Below, piece by piece: positions 45,680 through 54,101 of a stretch of DNA of 64,000 bases. The notes below the pieces were generated by a model, which had not been told where the DNA came from, did no database searches, and was given only the letters and a program-made list of their open reading frames with translations. The stretch's first letter is position 1. Each line of letters begins with the position of its first letter. The stretch covers positions 1-64,000 of the forward strand of contig CAMAZP010000001.1 of NCBI GenBank assembly GCA_945863605.1. Direction: 5' to 3'. The stretch is from Chitinophaga pinensis (GTDB lineage: Bacteria > Bacteroidota > Bacteroidia > Flavobacteriales_D > Crocinitomicaceae). Both the position numbers and the translations under genes were made by a program.

Positions 45680-47131
45680 TTTAATTGGTATTTGCTTCAG
45701 AGTTTCCAAATAGTATCCCCAGAATTTTTGAACCGAAGAAATCTGAACTTTTTCATCTGGTGAATGTGCTGCACGAATGTTTGGTCCGAAAGAAATCATA
45801 TCCACTCCTGGTAAATGTTTTCCTAAGATTCCACATTCTAAACCTGCGTGACACGCTTTTACTTGTGGTTGTTCGTTGAATAAATTGATATATAAGTTTT
45901 CCATTAAATTCAAAATCGCAGAAGTCGGGTTTGGTTTCCATCCTGGATAATCGCCGCCTTGAACAACGTCGCAACCTGCATTTTCGAAAGCACAACGAAT
46001 ATTCATCGCCACTTCTGATTTTGTAGATTCAACGCTACTTCTTTGTAGAGATTGACTCGTAAATGAACCGTTTGAAATAATAATTCTAGCCAAGCTTGAA
46101 GATGCTTCCACCAACCCAACGATATCTGGACTCATTCTGAAAACTCCGTTATGAACAGAACTGATAAGATTGATAATTCTCTTGAAATCAGCATCATTAA
46201 TAGCTTTTTTAGCGGCGTCAATTTCTTTAACTTGAATATTGATTGCTGGCTCGATGCTTTGGTATTCTTCTTTTAAAGTTGCTACTTGAAAGTCAAAAAG
46301 TTCGTGGAATTTAGCTGCATCTGTTGCTTGAATAGCAAGTAAAACTGTCGCTTCACGCGGAATTGCATTACGTAAACTTCCTCCGTCAAACGCCACTAAT
46401 TGAATAGAAATCGATTGACTAATTTCCCATAAAATGCGCGCCATCCATTTGTTAGCGTTTCCTCTTCCTTTGTCGATGTCCATTCCAGAATGACCACCTA
46501 ACAAACCACGGATAGAAATTTCAACCGTTTTACTGTTTGCTTTTACTGGAACTTCTGAATAAGTGTAGGATGTATTGGTGTCGATTCCGCCTGCACAACC
46601 AATTGAAAGTTCATCGTCGTCTTCGGTGTCAATGTTTAATAAAATCTCGCCTTGCAACAAGGAACCGTCCATTTTCATAGCACCTGTCATTCCTGTTTCT
46701 TCATCGATTGTGAAAAAAGCTTCGACAGCTGGATGTTGAATTTCATTGGACGATAAAACTGCCATTATTGCTGCAACTCCGATTCCGTTATCTGCACCAA
46801 GAGTTGTTCCGTTTGCACGAACCCAATCACCTTCCACCAACATTTCAATTCCTTGTGTGTCGAAATCAAAAACGGTATCCGAATTTTTTTGGTGAACCAT
46901 ATCTAAATGCGCTTGAAGAATGACCGTTTTGCGGTTTTCCATTCCTGCAGAAGCTGGTTTTTTGATAATTACATTTCCAATTTTATCAACGATTGTCTCC
47001 AATCCAAGATTATTTCCGAAATCAACCATAAATTGACGTACACGTTCTTCTTTTTTAGAAGGTCGGGGAACAGCGTTTAAATCAGCGAAGTGATTCCAGA
47101 GAATTTGAGGTTCTAATGAGCGAATTGACAT
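45674..47131 (-). CDS. pepD: Aminoacyl-histidine dipeptidase (M20 family)
   Basis: 485 residues. Metal-binding motifs LQAHLDMVHQ, GADNGIGVAA and DEETGMTGAM, the dimerisation domain GLLGGHSGMDID, and late His in SFGPNIRAAHSPDE. It cleaves Xaa-His and related dipeptides in the cytosol. The length fits PepD. It starts 9 bp downstream of menB and its last codons run into a short tandem repeat. Confidence 0.94.
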   Translation of the reverse strand: MSIRSLEPQILWNHFADLNAVPRPSKKEERVRQFMVDFGNNLGLETIVDKIGNVIIKKPASAGMENRKTVILQAHLDMVHQKNSDTVFDFDTQGIEMLVEGDWVRANGTTLGADNGIGVAAIMAVLSSNEIQHPAVEAFFTIDEETGMTGAMKMDGSLLQGEILLNIDTEDDDELSIGCAGGIDTNTSYTYSEVPVKANSKTVEISIRGLLGGHSGMDIDKGRGNANKWMARILWEISQSISIQLVAFDGGSLRNAIPREATVLLAIQATDAAKFHELFDFQVATLKEEYQSIEPAINIQVKEIDAAKKAINDADFKRIINLISSVHNGVFRMSPDIVGLVEASSSLARIIISNGSFTSQSLQRSSVESTKSEVAMNIRCAFENAGCDVVQGGDYPGWKPNPTSAILNLMENLYINLFNEQPQVKACHAGLECGILGKHLPGVDMISFGPNIRAAHSPDEKVQISSVQKFWGYYLETLKQIPIKN

Positions 47132-47140
47132 AACTTGACT

Positions 47141-47962
47141 TTAAGGAAATTTAGGATATTGTTGGAAATTTGGATCGCGTTTTTCTAAGAAAGCGTGTTT
47201 TCCTTCTTGCGCTTCTTCCGTTAAATAATAGAGTAAAGTAGCATCGCCAGCCAACTCCATCAAACCGTGTTGTCCGTCTAGTTCAGCATTCATCGCACGT
47301 TTAATCATACGAATAGCCAACGGACTTCTTTTCATAATCGTTTTGGACCAAGCAACAACTGTGTCTTCCAATTCTTCAAAAGGAACCACTTTGTTTACCA
47401 TACCCATTTTTTCAGCTTCTTCAGCTGTATATTGTTCACACAAAAACCAAATTTCACGTGCTTTTTTCTGGCCAACGCAACGAGCTAGGTAAGATGAACC
47501 AAAGCCACCATCAAAACTTCCAACTTTAGGACCTGTTTGACCAAAGCGTGCATTTTCAGAGGCAATTGATAAGTCACAAACAACGTGAAGAACGTGTCCA
47601 CCACCGATTGCGTAGCCATTTACCATTGCAATAACTGGTTTTGGAAGCGAACGAATTGCTTTGTGAATGTCTAAAACATTCAAACGAGGAACGCCATTTT
47701 CTGAAATATAACCTCCAACACCTTTCACGTTTTGATCGCCACCTGAACAGAAAGCTTTGTCTCCTGCGCCTGTTAGCACTACCACGTTTATGTTTGGATT
47801 TTCTCTACAAATCACCAATGCATCTAGAATTTCAAAATTTGTTTCTGGACGAAAAGCGTTGTAAACTTGCGGACGATTGATGGTGATTTTTCCAATACCT
47901 TCAAAAAACTCAAACTTGATGTCGGTATATTTCTTAAGTGTTTCCCAATTTCTAGTTGCCAT
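47141..47962 (-). CDS. menB: 1,4-dihydroxy-2-naphthoyl-CoA synthase
   Basis: 273 residues of the crotonase fold. Strong MenB pattern: [65 protein letters not shown], and a C-terminal [16 protein letters not shown]. It makes the naphthoquinone ring in menaquinone synthesis. No other men gene is near. A good -7 box at 47977-47984 begins the menB-pepD unit. Confidence 0.95.
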   Translation of the reverse strand: MATRNWETLKKYTDIKFEFFEGIGKITINRPQVYNAFRPETNFEILDALVICRENPNINVVVLTGAGDKAFCSGGDQNVKGVGGYISENGVPRLNVLDIHKAIRSLPKPVIAMVNGYAIGGGHVLHVVCDLSIASENARFGQTGPKVGSFDGGFGSSYLARCVGQKKAREIWFLCEQYTAEEAEKMGMVNKVVPFEELEDTVVAWSKTIMKRSPLAIRMIKRAMNAELDGQHGLMELAGDATLLYYLTEEAQEGKHAFLEKRDPNFQQYPKFP

Positions 47963-47976
47963 AAAATAAGTTTTTG

Positions 47977-47984
47977 CAAAAGTA
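47977..47984 (-). promoter_or_regulatory. -7 box (TACTTTTG) of menB
   Basis: TACTTTTG on the minus strand, ending 14 nt before the menB ATG. Confidence 0.5.
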
Positions 47985-48115
47985 ACAACATCAAAGGAAA
48001 GGGGATTGTTTAGAATCGGTTATTTTGGAAAAAAGTGAGAATACAAAAATAAATCAACTCATTAGTATTACACTCAATTTGGAATATTGAAATTTTATTT
48101 AGAATTCTAGTAACG

Positions 48116-48445
48116 TTAAACTTTCTCTGCTTGTAAAGTATCGTTCAGGAGATCGTAAACAAAGGTTCCAAATTCGCTTTGGAAATAGCTATTGAATAAT
48201 TCTAAATCTGCGATAAGTGGTTGATTTTCTATGTTTTCTTCGATTGCGCCAAATTCTTGTTTTGCAATTTTCTTGAAGTATTTCTCTATTATTTTTTCTT
48301 CTTCCCAAAAATCATCTTCGATTAAATAGATAGTTGACTCAGGATTTGCATCGAAAAAGGGTGTTTCTTCAGCGACTGATTTTGCCCAATCAATAAAGGT
48401 TAGAGTAGGAGTTACTTTGATAAATCCGCGGTTTAAAATTTTCAT
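48116..48445 (-). CDS. Small conserved-looking cytosolic protein, unknown
   Basis: 109 residues, acidic, no signal peptide or membrane segment. It contains TLTFIDWAKSVAEE near the N-terminus and FEEEK/IEKYFKKIAKQEFG helices. I do not recognise the family. The start overlaps the lipoprotein upstream by 4 bp (ATGA), so both are probably expressed together. Confidence 0.7.
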   Translation of the reverse strand: MKILNRGFIKVTPTLTFIDWAKSVAEETPFFDANPESTIYLIEDDFWEEEKIIEKYFKKIAKQEFGAIEENIENQPLIADLELFNSYFQSEFGTFVYDLLNDTLQAEKV

Positions 48446-49068
48446 TTAGAAGGAATTAAAGTTAGTTTTTCATCAGCAAATTGATACCAAAGTGCTTTAG
48501 AATTTCGTTTTTGGATGATGATGTATTTATACGTTTCAGTATTTCTGTTGAATTTCACATAACGCATTAGTTTTGGAACATCCATTTTCATAGTGGAGTA
48601 GAAAAAATCGATGTGTTTTTCGGTAATCAACGCAGTGAAAAAGAGTTTTGAAAGTGATTTTGAAGAAAGTATTTTAGAAGACTTTTCGATGTCCAACCAA
48701 TTATAAAACGCATTTTTGGTAGCAACAGAATCCTTAAATTCCCAAGCAAAATGTTCGATATTTTCGGTTGAATCTTTTTGTTTAAGCAAAAAAGCAGTTT
48801 TTTTAATAGGTTGAAATCGATTGATAAAATGCGAATGTTCAATTGGTGAAATGGCTTCAATCTCCAGTAAAACAGAGTCTTGCGTATAACTCGTTAAATA
48901 GGGGAGAAGTGTATCTTTTGATTCTTTGGTCTCTTTAATTCGTTCATTACCTTCCGATTTCGGTCGAATTTCATCCAGGTTTTTTACAGGACCTGATTTT
49001 TCAGTACAAGCATTGATTAAACTCAGTATTCCGAGAGAAAAGAAAAAAAAGATACTTTTTATTTTCAT
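48442..49068 (-). CDS. Lipoprotein of unknown function
   Basis: 208 residues. Lipoprotein signal FSLGILSLINAC. A charged linker (KSEGNERIKETKESKDT) follows, then a compact mixed domain with FLLKQKDSTENIEHFAWEF and YTTE-type strands ending KLTLIPSK. No recognised family. Coupled to the 109-residue gene. Confidence 0.7.
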   Translation of the reverse strand: MKIKSIFFFFSLGILSLINACTEKSGPVKNLDEIRPKSEGNERIKETKESKDTLLPYLTSYTQDSVLLEIEAISPIEHSHFINRFQPIKKTAFLLKQKDSTENIEHFAWEFKDSVATKNAFYNWLDIEKSSKILSSKSLSKLFFTALITEKHIDFFYSTMKMDVPKLMRYVKFNRNTETYKYIIIQKRNSKALWYQFADEKLTLIPSK

Positions 49069-49158
49069 TGATAAGAGGATTTAAAACAATTTTTATAGTT
49101 TAAATTTCTTGTAATCAATTAGTTTTTTGATATTTAATCTTAACTGATTTTTGAAATT

Positions 49159-50166
49159 TTAAATAAATTTTTCCTTTTTTAAGTCAAGCCATTCCAAAGT
49201 AGAATGTGAGAAAATATCTTCAATTGTTTCTTTGGATAAATCACTTTCTTCGATGAATTTTCCAATCTCCAAATCGCCTAGCGGAAAAGGATAATCGGAA
49301 CCGAGGCAAATACGCTTTGAACCTTGTAATTTCAAAATATATTTCAAGGCATCAATATCGTGTGTGATACAATCTACCCAAAATTTACCAACATATTCTC
49401 TAGGATTTATAGAATTATCAACTGCAACTAAATCTGGGCGGCAATTAAATCCGTGTTCAATTCGTCCTAAAGTTGGCAAAAAAGAACCCCCTGCATGAGA
49501 AAAACACACTCTTAAATTTGGCAAACGTTCTAAAACGCCACCAAAAATCATTGAACAAGCTGCACGAGAAGTTTCTGCAGGCATACCAACCAACCAAGGT
49601 AACCAGTATTTTTTCATTGAATCAAATCCCATCATTTGCCACGGATGAACCATCAAAGCCATTCCCAGACGCTCACAAGCTTCAAAAATTGGAAAAAAAC
49701 GTTCTTCACTTAAATTTTCATCGTTGATATTTGACCCAATTTGAATCCCAACGTGTCCAGTTGTCTTTGCTCTTTCCAATTCTTTAATTGCTGCTTCAGT
49801 ATCTTGCATTGGAATTGTTGCTAAACCTATATAATTCTTAGGATGTTTCGCTACTAAATCAGCTATGTGATCATTCAAAAATTGAGAAAGTTCAACGCAA
49901 TCTTCAGTTTTCGCCCAATAGGAAAACATAACTGGAATGGTACAAACTACTTGAACTTGGGTATTAAACTGCTCATATTCACCTATTCTAAGTTCATCAT
50001 TCCAACAATTTTCTTGAATTCTTCTAAAAAACTGACCTCCTTGCATCATATCAGCTGATCGGTCTTCGTTGTGAACCAAATTGATAAATTTTCCATAACC
50101 GAATTTCTCTGTCCAATTGGGCATAATTTTCGGAATAATATGGGTGTGCATATCAATTTTCAACAT
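49159..50166 (-). CDS. ACMSD-like amidohydrolase (2-amino-3-carboxymuconate-6-semialdehyde decarboxylase)
   Basis: 335 residues of the metal-dependent hydrolase fold. HxH in KIDMHTHIIP, a WTEKFGYGKFI phrase like that of ACMSD, the His ligand in MVHPWQM, FSHAGGSFL, and the metal Asp in CLGSDYPFPLG. ACMSD decarboxylates ACMS in the kynurenine route, turning tryptophan degradation away from NAD synthesis. Other kynurenine genes are not in the window, so the substrate is inferred by similarity only; other decarboxylases in this family are alternatives. Confidence 0.85.
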   Translation of the reverse strand: MLKIDMHTHIIPKIMPNWTEKFGYGKFINLVHNEDRSADMMQGGQFFRRIQENCWNDELRIGEYEQFNTQVQVVCTIPVMFSYWAKTEDCVELSQFLNDHIADLVAKHPKNYIGLATIPMQDTEAAIKELERAKTTGHVGIQIGSNINDENLSEERFFPIFEACERLGMALMVHPWQMMGFDSMKKYWLPWLVGMPAETSRAACSMIFGGVLERLPNLRVCFSHAGGSFLPTLGRIEHGFNCRPDLVAVDNSINPREYVGKFWVDCITHDIDALKYILKLQGSKRICLGSDYPFPLGDLEIGKFIEESDLSKETIEDIFSHSTLEWLDLKKEKFI

Positions 50167-50205
50167 ACTAAATATGGTTTAGATTTTGGATTTAATAGAA
50201 TTTTA

Positions 50206-50685
50206 TTAAGCCATAATAGCTCTATTCATTAAACTTATCATTGCTATTGTAACTGTAAATAATTGACTAGCAGTCTCATCACTCATAGTGCTTCCGTCTT
50301 CATCATCTGTTGAAACTTCCATTGCCATAAATTGTGCAAGTTCAGGTTGGTCACAGAACGATTCTAAAATCTCTTCATCCTCATCATCGAAATACTGATC
50401 TAACATATCTGCAAAAGGTTCTTCCATTTCGTCTATGTCGTCCTCCGTAACTTCTCTTAATTTAATACCTTCTTGAGTGAAACACTCATTGATTAAGCAA
50501 AAGTAATAGATTAAAAGACCTTCCAATTCTTCATTTTCATATTCTACTGGAGCAGACATTACGTATTCCAATAAAATTTGTTGGGTTAATGCATATTTTT
50601 CAAATGTTGATTCTAATTGGTCATCGTCTAAATTATCTACGATATCAATTGCTTTTTCAATGGATGCTAGGGAAACGTGTTTCAT
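50206..50685 (-). CDS. Acidic protein of unknown function
   Basis: 159 residues. No signal peptide. Strongly acidic throughout (VTEDDIDEMEEPFADMLDQ, FDDEDEEILESF, STDDEDGSTMSDE), with a hydrophobic helix near the C-terminus (ASQLFTVTIAMISLMNRAIM). Family not recognised. It has its own -7 box at 50703-50710. Confidence 0.7.
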   Translation of the reverse strand: MKHVSLASIEKAIDIVDNLDDDQLESTFEKYALTQQILLEYVMSAPVEYENEELEGLLIYYFCLINECFTQEGIKLREVTEDDIDEMEEPFADMLDQYFDDEDEEILESFCDQPELAQFMAMEVSTDDEDGSTMSDETASQLFTVTIAMISLMNRAIMA

Positions 50686-50702
50686 GATAAATTTTGTTTT
50701 TC

Positions 50703-50710
50703 CAAAAATA
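50703..50710 (-). promoter_or_regulatory. -7 box (TATTTTTG) of acidic-protein gene
   Basis: TATTTTTG on the minus strand, ending 17 nt before the ATG at 50685. It lies back to back with the plus-strand box at 50777. Confidence 0.5.
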
Positions 50711-50776
50711 AGGAAGTATTTCAGAACTCAGTTTGAAAGTGTATCAAAAGTTACAAATAGAATTAAAAAACTACTC

Positions 50777-50784
50777 TACTTTTG
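50777..50784 (+). promoter_or_regulatory. -7 box (TACTTTTG) of the DUF6132-rhodanese operon
   Basis: TACTTTTG ending 17 nt before the ATG at 50802. Confidence 0.5.
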
Positions 50785-50801
50785 TCAAATAAAATTAAGA
50801 G

Positions 50802-50999
50802 ATGATAAAAGTTGCTTCGTTAGTTAATTTATTGGGATATGTGATTGGCGGTATAGGTGGAATAATTTATTTCAAATTGTTTCCATGTGAAACAGGCTGT
50901 GCTATTCGTTCAAACATCTTCTTTAACATATTGATGGGCGCATTAATCGGTGACTTATTTTTTCAATTAGTTAAGAAGTTTATAACACAAAAAAATTAA
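50802..50999 (+). CDS. Small DUF6132-like membrane protein
   Basis: 65 residues with two hydrophobic helices (LVNLLGYVIGGIGGIIYF and FFNILMGALIGDLFFQLV) separated by a short loop with PCETGCAIRS, a CxxxC pair. It matches the pattern of DUF6132 proteins common in Bacteroidota, whose function is unknown. First gene of a three-gene operon with two rhodaneses (gap to the next gene 3 bp), hinting at a sulfur-handling role. Confidence 0.78.
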   Translation: MIKVASLVNLLGYVIGGIGGIIYFKLFPCETGCAIRSNIFFNILMGALIGDLFFQLVKKFITQKN

Positions 51000-51002
51000 G
51001 TT

Positions 51003-51260
51003 ATGTCTAAAATTGGAACAATCGTAGATGTTAGAACTCATGCTGAATATAGCGGAGGTCATGTTGCAGGATCAGTAAATATTCCTTTGCAAGAAATCAC
51101 AGCTCACATCGAAGAAATCAGAGCTATGGAGCAACCAATCGTTTTCTGTTGTGCAAGCGGAAACAGAAGTGGACAAGCAACTCACTATTTCCAATCAATC
51201 GGAGTGGAATGCGAAAATGGTGGTTCGTGGATGGATGTTAATTATTTAGTAAGTATTTAA
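51003..51260 (+). CDS. Single-domain rhodanese (first copy)
   Basis: 85 residues. Rhodanese fold with TIVDVRTHAEYSGGHVAGSV at the start, VNIPLQEI, and the active loop FCCASGNRSGQA, with two adjacent Cys before the loop. Likely a cytosolic sulfurtransferase or thiol reader. Followed 2 bp later by a second rhodanese. Confidence 0.9.
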   Translation: MSKIGTIVDVRTHAEYSGGHVAGSVNIPLQEITAHIEEIRAMEQPIVFCCASGNRSGQATHYFQSIGVECENGGSWMDVNYLVSI

Positions 51261-51262
51261 TT

Positions 51263-51565
51263 ATGTCTATCCTTTCAAAATTATTCGGTATTAAGTCGGT
51301 TGACTATAAAGAATTGGTGAAAAATGGTGCAATGATTGTTGATGTTCGTTCACAAGGCGAATTCAAATCAGGACACATCAAAGGTGCTGTGAATATTCCC
51401 TTACCTGAAATTGCAAATTCTTTGAACAAAATTCCAAAAAACAAAGTAATTATAACGTGTTGTGCTTCTGGAATGAGAAGTGGTTCAGCAAAAGGAATTT
51501 TAAAATCAAAAGGTTATGATGTTCACAATGGTGGTTCGTGGGCAAGCTTAAATTCAAAAATTTAA
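51263..51565 (+). CDS. Single-domain rhodanese (second copy)
   Basis: 100 residues. A short N-terminal stretch (FGIKSVDYKELVKNG), then MIVDVRSQGEFKSGHIKG, VNIPLPEI and the active loop TCCASGMRSGSA. It shares the CCASGxRSG loop with the upstream rhodanese but is otherwise diverged, so the two are old tandem duplicates. Confidence 0.9.
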   Translation: MSILSKLFGIKSVDYKELVKNGAMIVDVRSQGEFKSGHIKGAVNIPLPEIANSLNKIPKNKVIITCCASGMRSGSAKGILKSKGYDVHNGGSWASLNSKI

Positions 51566-51580
51566 ATATTTTTCTAAAAT

Positions 51581-51610
51581 AAAAAAGGTCAGATTTATCT
51601 GACCTTTTTT
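51581..51610. terminator. Bidirectional intrinsic terminator
   Basis: A perfect 13-bp stem: AAAAAAGGTCAGA, loop TTTA, TCTGACCTTTTTT. Because A- and T-runs flank the GC core, it can serve both the rhodanese operon and the convergent T9SS protein gene. Confidence 0.9.
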
Positions 51611-51642
51611 ATTTTCTGATTTTTTACACTTTTATTTAATTT

Positions 51643-53844
51643 CTATTTTAGCTTAACAATTCTATTTTGAATTATATCATCTCCAAAGTAAAGATTAACC
51701 AAGTAAACACCCTGAGCATAGTCATTCCCAAAACTAAAATCATTGATTTCTTTATTGTCAGTGAATGTTTTTTCTTCCACAACAGTTCCCATTGGATTAA
51801 TTACTTTTATAATTAAAGGTTTATCTAAATTATTTTCAATGTTTATTTTAAAAATTGTATTTGATGGGTTTGGATAAATACTAAATATATCATTTTCAAG
51901 ATCATAAATATTTGCTATTAAATTTGGTTCAGTTTTATCATTAATATTTTCAAATGATTCTGATTCATTATTTAAAATGTATGTCAATGGTAAAGTAATA
52001 TTACATGATGAACCAAAATTAGACCAAACACCATTTGTTAAAACCGATACTTCAACTGAATAAGTAGAACCAAGTTGAATTCCAGAAGAGATTAATTGAT
52101 TAGGGACAAAAAAACTTGTAGAACTTGGATTGTGAATAAAATTTGTCAATCCTGGTCCATTGATTCGGAATCGATAGTCTGTTACACATGATACACTATT
52201 AGAATAAACTTTCGTACTCATAGTAGGTAATGAAGCACCACACATTGTGTTAGTTAATGTTGGTATTTGTAGTGTTAAATTTTTTGCAGGACCCCACGGA
52301 CACCAATTTCCATTTACAAAAACTCTACATTCTATAGAGTAAGTATTTCCATATGCCAGATTACTTGCTTGTGTAAGATAAGAAAGTCGCATTTGTGAAC
52401 CAGTACTTTGAATAACTTCATTTATATTAGACCCAATAACTCGGTATTCATATGGTGAGGCATAGGTAATGGCATTTACATATATGTTTGTAGCACAAGA
52501 AGTAATATTACTATTTATAAATCCACTTCTTAGTTCTGTTGTTGGTTGACAAACTGTTAATATTGTGCATGGCGCTCCCCAATCACTCCAGAATCCATTA
52601 ACTCTAACTTGAACAGAGATTTGATAAGATTTACAGTATTCAACCCCAGGAAATTTATTTAATGTAATTCCATTATAGGTTGTTAAGTTATTAACTGTAT
52701 CTGTTATAGTTGTTGAACCATCAATTATTCTATAACGATATGCTTCTGCACCGGGAATAATGTTAGCATGAATGGTGTCAGATTGAAGATAATTTATAGT
52801 TGTTCCACAATCAGAGTTTGAAATAGTTGTTGTTGGTACAGCTAATCTAACGGCACATATCGATCCAGGAGAACTAAAAGCAGATGTAGGAGTATTTCTA
52901 GAGCTAACTTCAACGTTATAATCTAGTCCAATAATTGGATGAGGTGCAGTCAATTCGTTTAGTTTAAAACTATTTGATGATTTTGTAAGTACGCCAACTA
53001 TTCCATAACCTGTTGCTGAAATTGTGAATTGATATTGAATAGCTCCTGTAACAGTATTACAGGTTATAGTAGTTGATGATGATGGTATACTTAAATTGTT
53101 ACACCAAGCGGGGTTAAGCTGAGTACTCTGTGATACAGGTGTGGTTATATTACAACTTGAACCATACGCACTCCAAGAACCAGTTGTTGGATCATAATAA
53201 GCAACTCTAATAACATATGTAGTTCCGCTCGTTATTGTACCGGCTGGCATCCATGTAAATCGAAAATTATATGCAGATCTTCCAGGATATAATATAGATG
53301 ATGTTAATGCATCATATTCTCCAATTAAATTATTACTTAAATCTCTAATTTCCCATTTATGACCACACATTTGATTCGCTGAAGCCGTTATATTAACCCC
53401 TAAACTTGAGATTGTTGTACCACAGAATGAGGATGCTACAGCTATAGGGAGTGAAGGAGTAGTGATGTTACAATATGATCCGTAGGTACTCCAATTTGAT
53501 CCGTCAAACCATGAAACTCTAATTTTGTAAGTCGTTCCATAACTAATGTTACAACCAGTTAACCAAGTAAATCTAAATGCATATTTGGAACGAGTTGGGT
53601 TGGTAATGTTTCCTGCAATTGCATCATAAGTATCGATTATTGTTCCATCTGTTTTAGAAATTTCAAATCGATGACCTTGCCCTAGATTACTAACACAGGT
53701 AATGTTTGCTCCAAGGTTACTTATGCTAGTATTACAAATTGAATTGGCTAACTGTGTACTTTGTGAAGCAACGTAGTTAACAAAAAGCGTTGATGAAAAT
53801 AATAAAATTAGATTAATTTTTTTCAACTGATGTAGTATATTCAT
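51643..53844 (-). CDS. Six-repeat T9SS type A secreted protein
   Basis: 733 residues. Start chosen at the ATG 53844, which precedes the signal peptide (INLILLFSSTLFVNYVASQ); the longer frame to 53874 adds unlikely residues. Six ~95-110 residue beta domains follow, the first two closely alike (Cys, then ISxLGxNI, then RSxYxFRFTW, GTTYxIRV, W and SxCNITTP). The last ~80 residues are a type A sorting domain (SIYPNPSNTIFKIN, GTVVEEKTF, AQGVYLVNLYFGDD). Export by T9SS and surface attachment or release are expected. Function of the repeats is unknown. Confidence 0.9.
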   Translation of the reverse strand: MNILHQLKKINLILLFSSTLFVNYVASQSTQLANSICNTSISNLGANITCVSNLGQGHRFEISKTDGTIIDTYDAIAGNITNPTRSKYAFRFTWLTGCNISYGTTYKIRVSWFDGSNWSTYGSYCNITTPSLPIAVASSFCGTTISSLGVNITASANQMCGHKWEIRDLSNNLIGEYDALTSSILYPGRSAYNFRFTWMPAGTITSGTTYVIRVAYYDPTTGSWSAYGSSCNITTPVSQSTQLNPAWCNNLSIPSSSTTITCNTVTGAIQYQFTISATGYGIVGVLTKSSNSFKLNELTAPHPIIGLDYNVEVSSRNTPTSAFSSPGSICAVRLAVPTTTISNSDCGTTINYLQSDTIHANIIPGAEAYRYRIIDGSTTITDTVNNLTTYNGITLNKFPGVEYCKSYQISVQVRVNGFWSDWGAPCTILTVCQPTTELRSGFINSNITSCATNIYVNAITYASPYEYRVIGSNINEVIQSTGSQMRLSYLTQASNLAYGNTYSIECRVFVNGNWCPWGPAKNLTLQIPTLTNTMCGASLPTMSTKVYSNSVSCVTDYRFRINGPGLTNFIHNPSSTSFFVPNQLISSGIQLGSTYSVEVSVLTNGVWSNFGSSCNITLPLTYILNNESESFENINDKTEPNLIANIYDLENDIFSIYPNPSNTIFKINIENNLDKPLIIKVINPMGTVVEEKTFTDNKEINDFSFGNDYAQGVYLVNLYFGDDIIQNRIVKLK

Positions 53845-54064
53845 TTGATTTTTTTTTAAAATTAAAGAAAACAATTCAGAATAAAAAAAATACTTCTTTT
53901 TTTTTTAGGTTTTGTGTAAAAAATCAAAAATTAAATATAATAAGTTACAACTGATTTGTTTTAAAATAAAACAAAATTTTTAGATTTTTTTACAGAATAT
54001 GAAATGAATTTATATTCATATTTTTATTTAAATTGTTTGTTTTTGTTTAAGTTAAAATAATCTC

Positions 54065-54096
54065 TTGTACATTTTAAAACCAAATTACTACTTTTG
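54065..54096 (+). promoter_or_regulatory. Promoter with TTG (-33) and TACTTTTG (-7), 5 nt before ATG
   Basis: TTG at 54065-54067, 21 nt, TACTTTTG at 54089-54096, then only 5 nt to the ATG at 54102. The spacing of the two elements is exactly that of the promoter at 17693-17724. The mRNA would be nearly leaderless. Confidence 0.6.
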
Positions 54097-54101
54097 AAAT
54101 T

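Noticed and set aside
53845-53874. Longer start for the six-repeat T9SS protein
   Set aside because: The ATG at 53844 is directly followed by a normal signal peptide.
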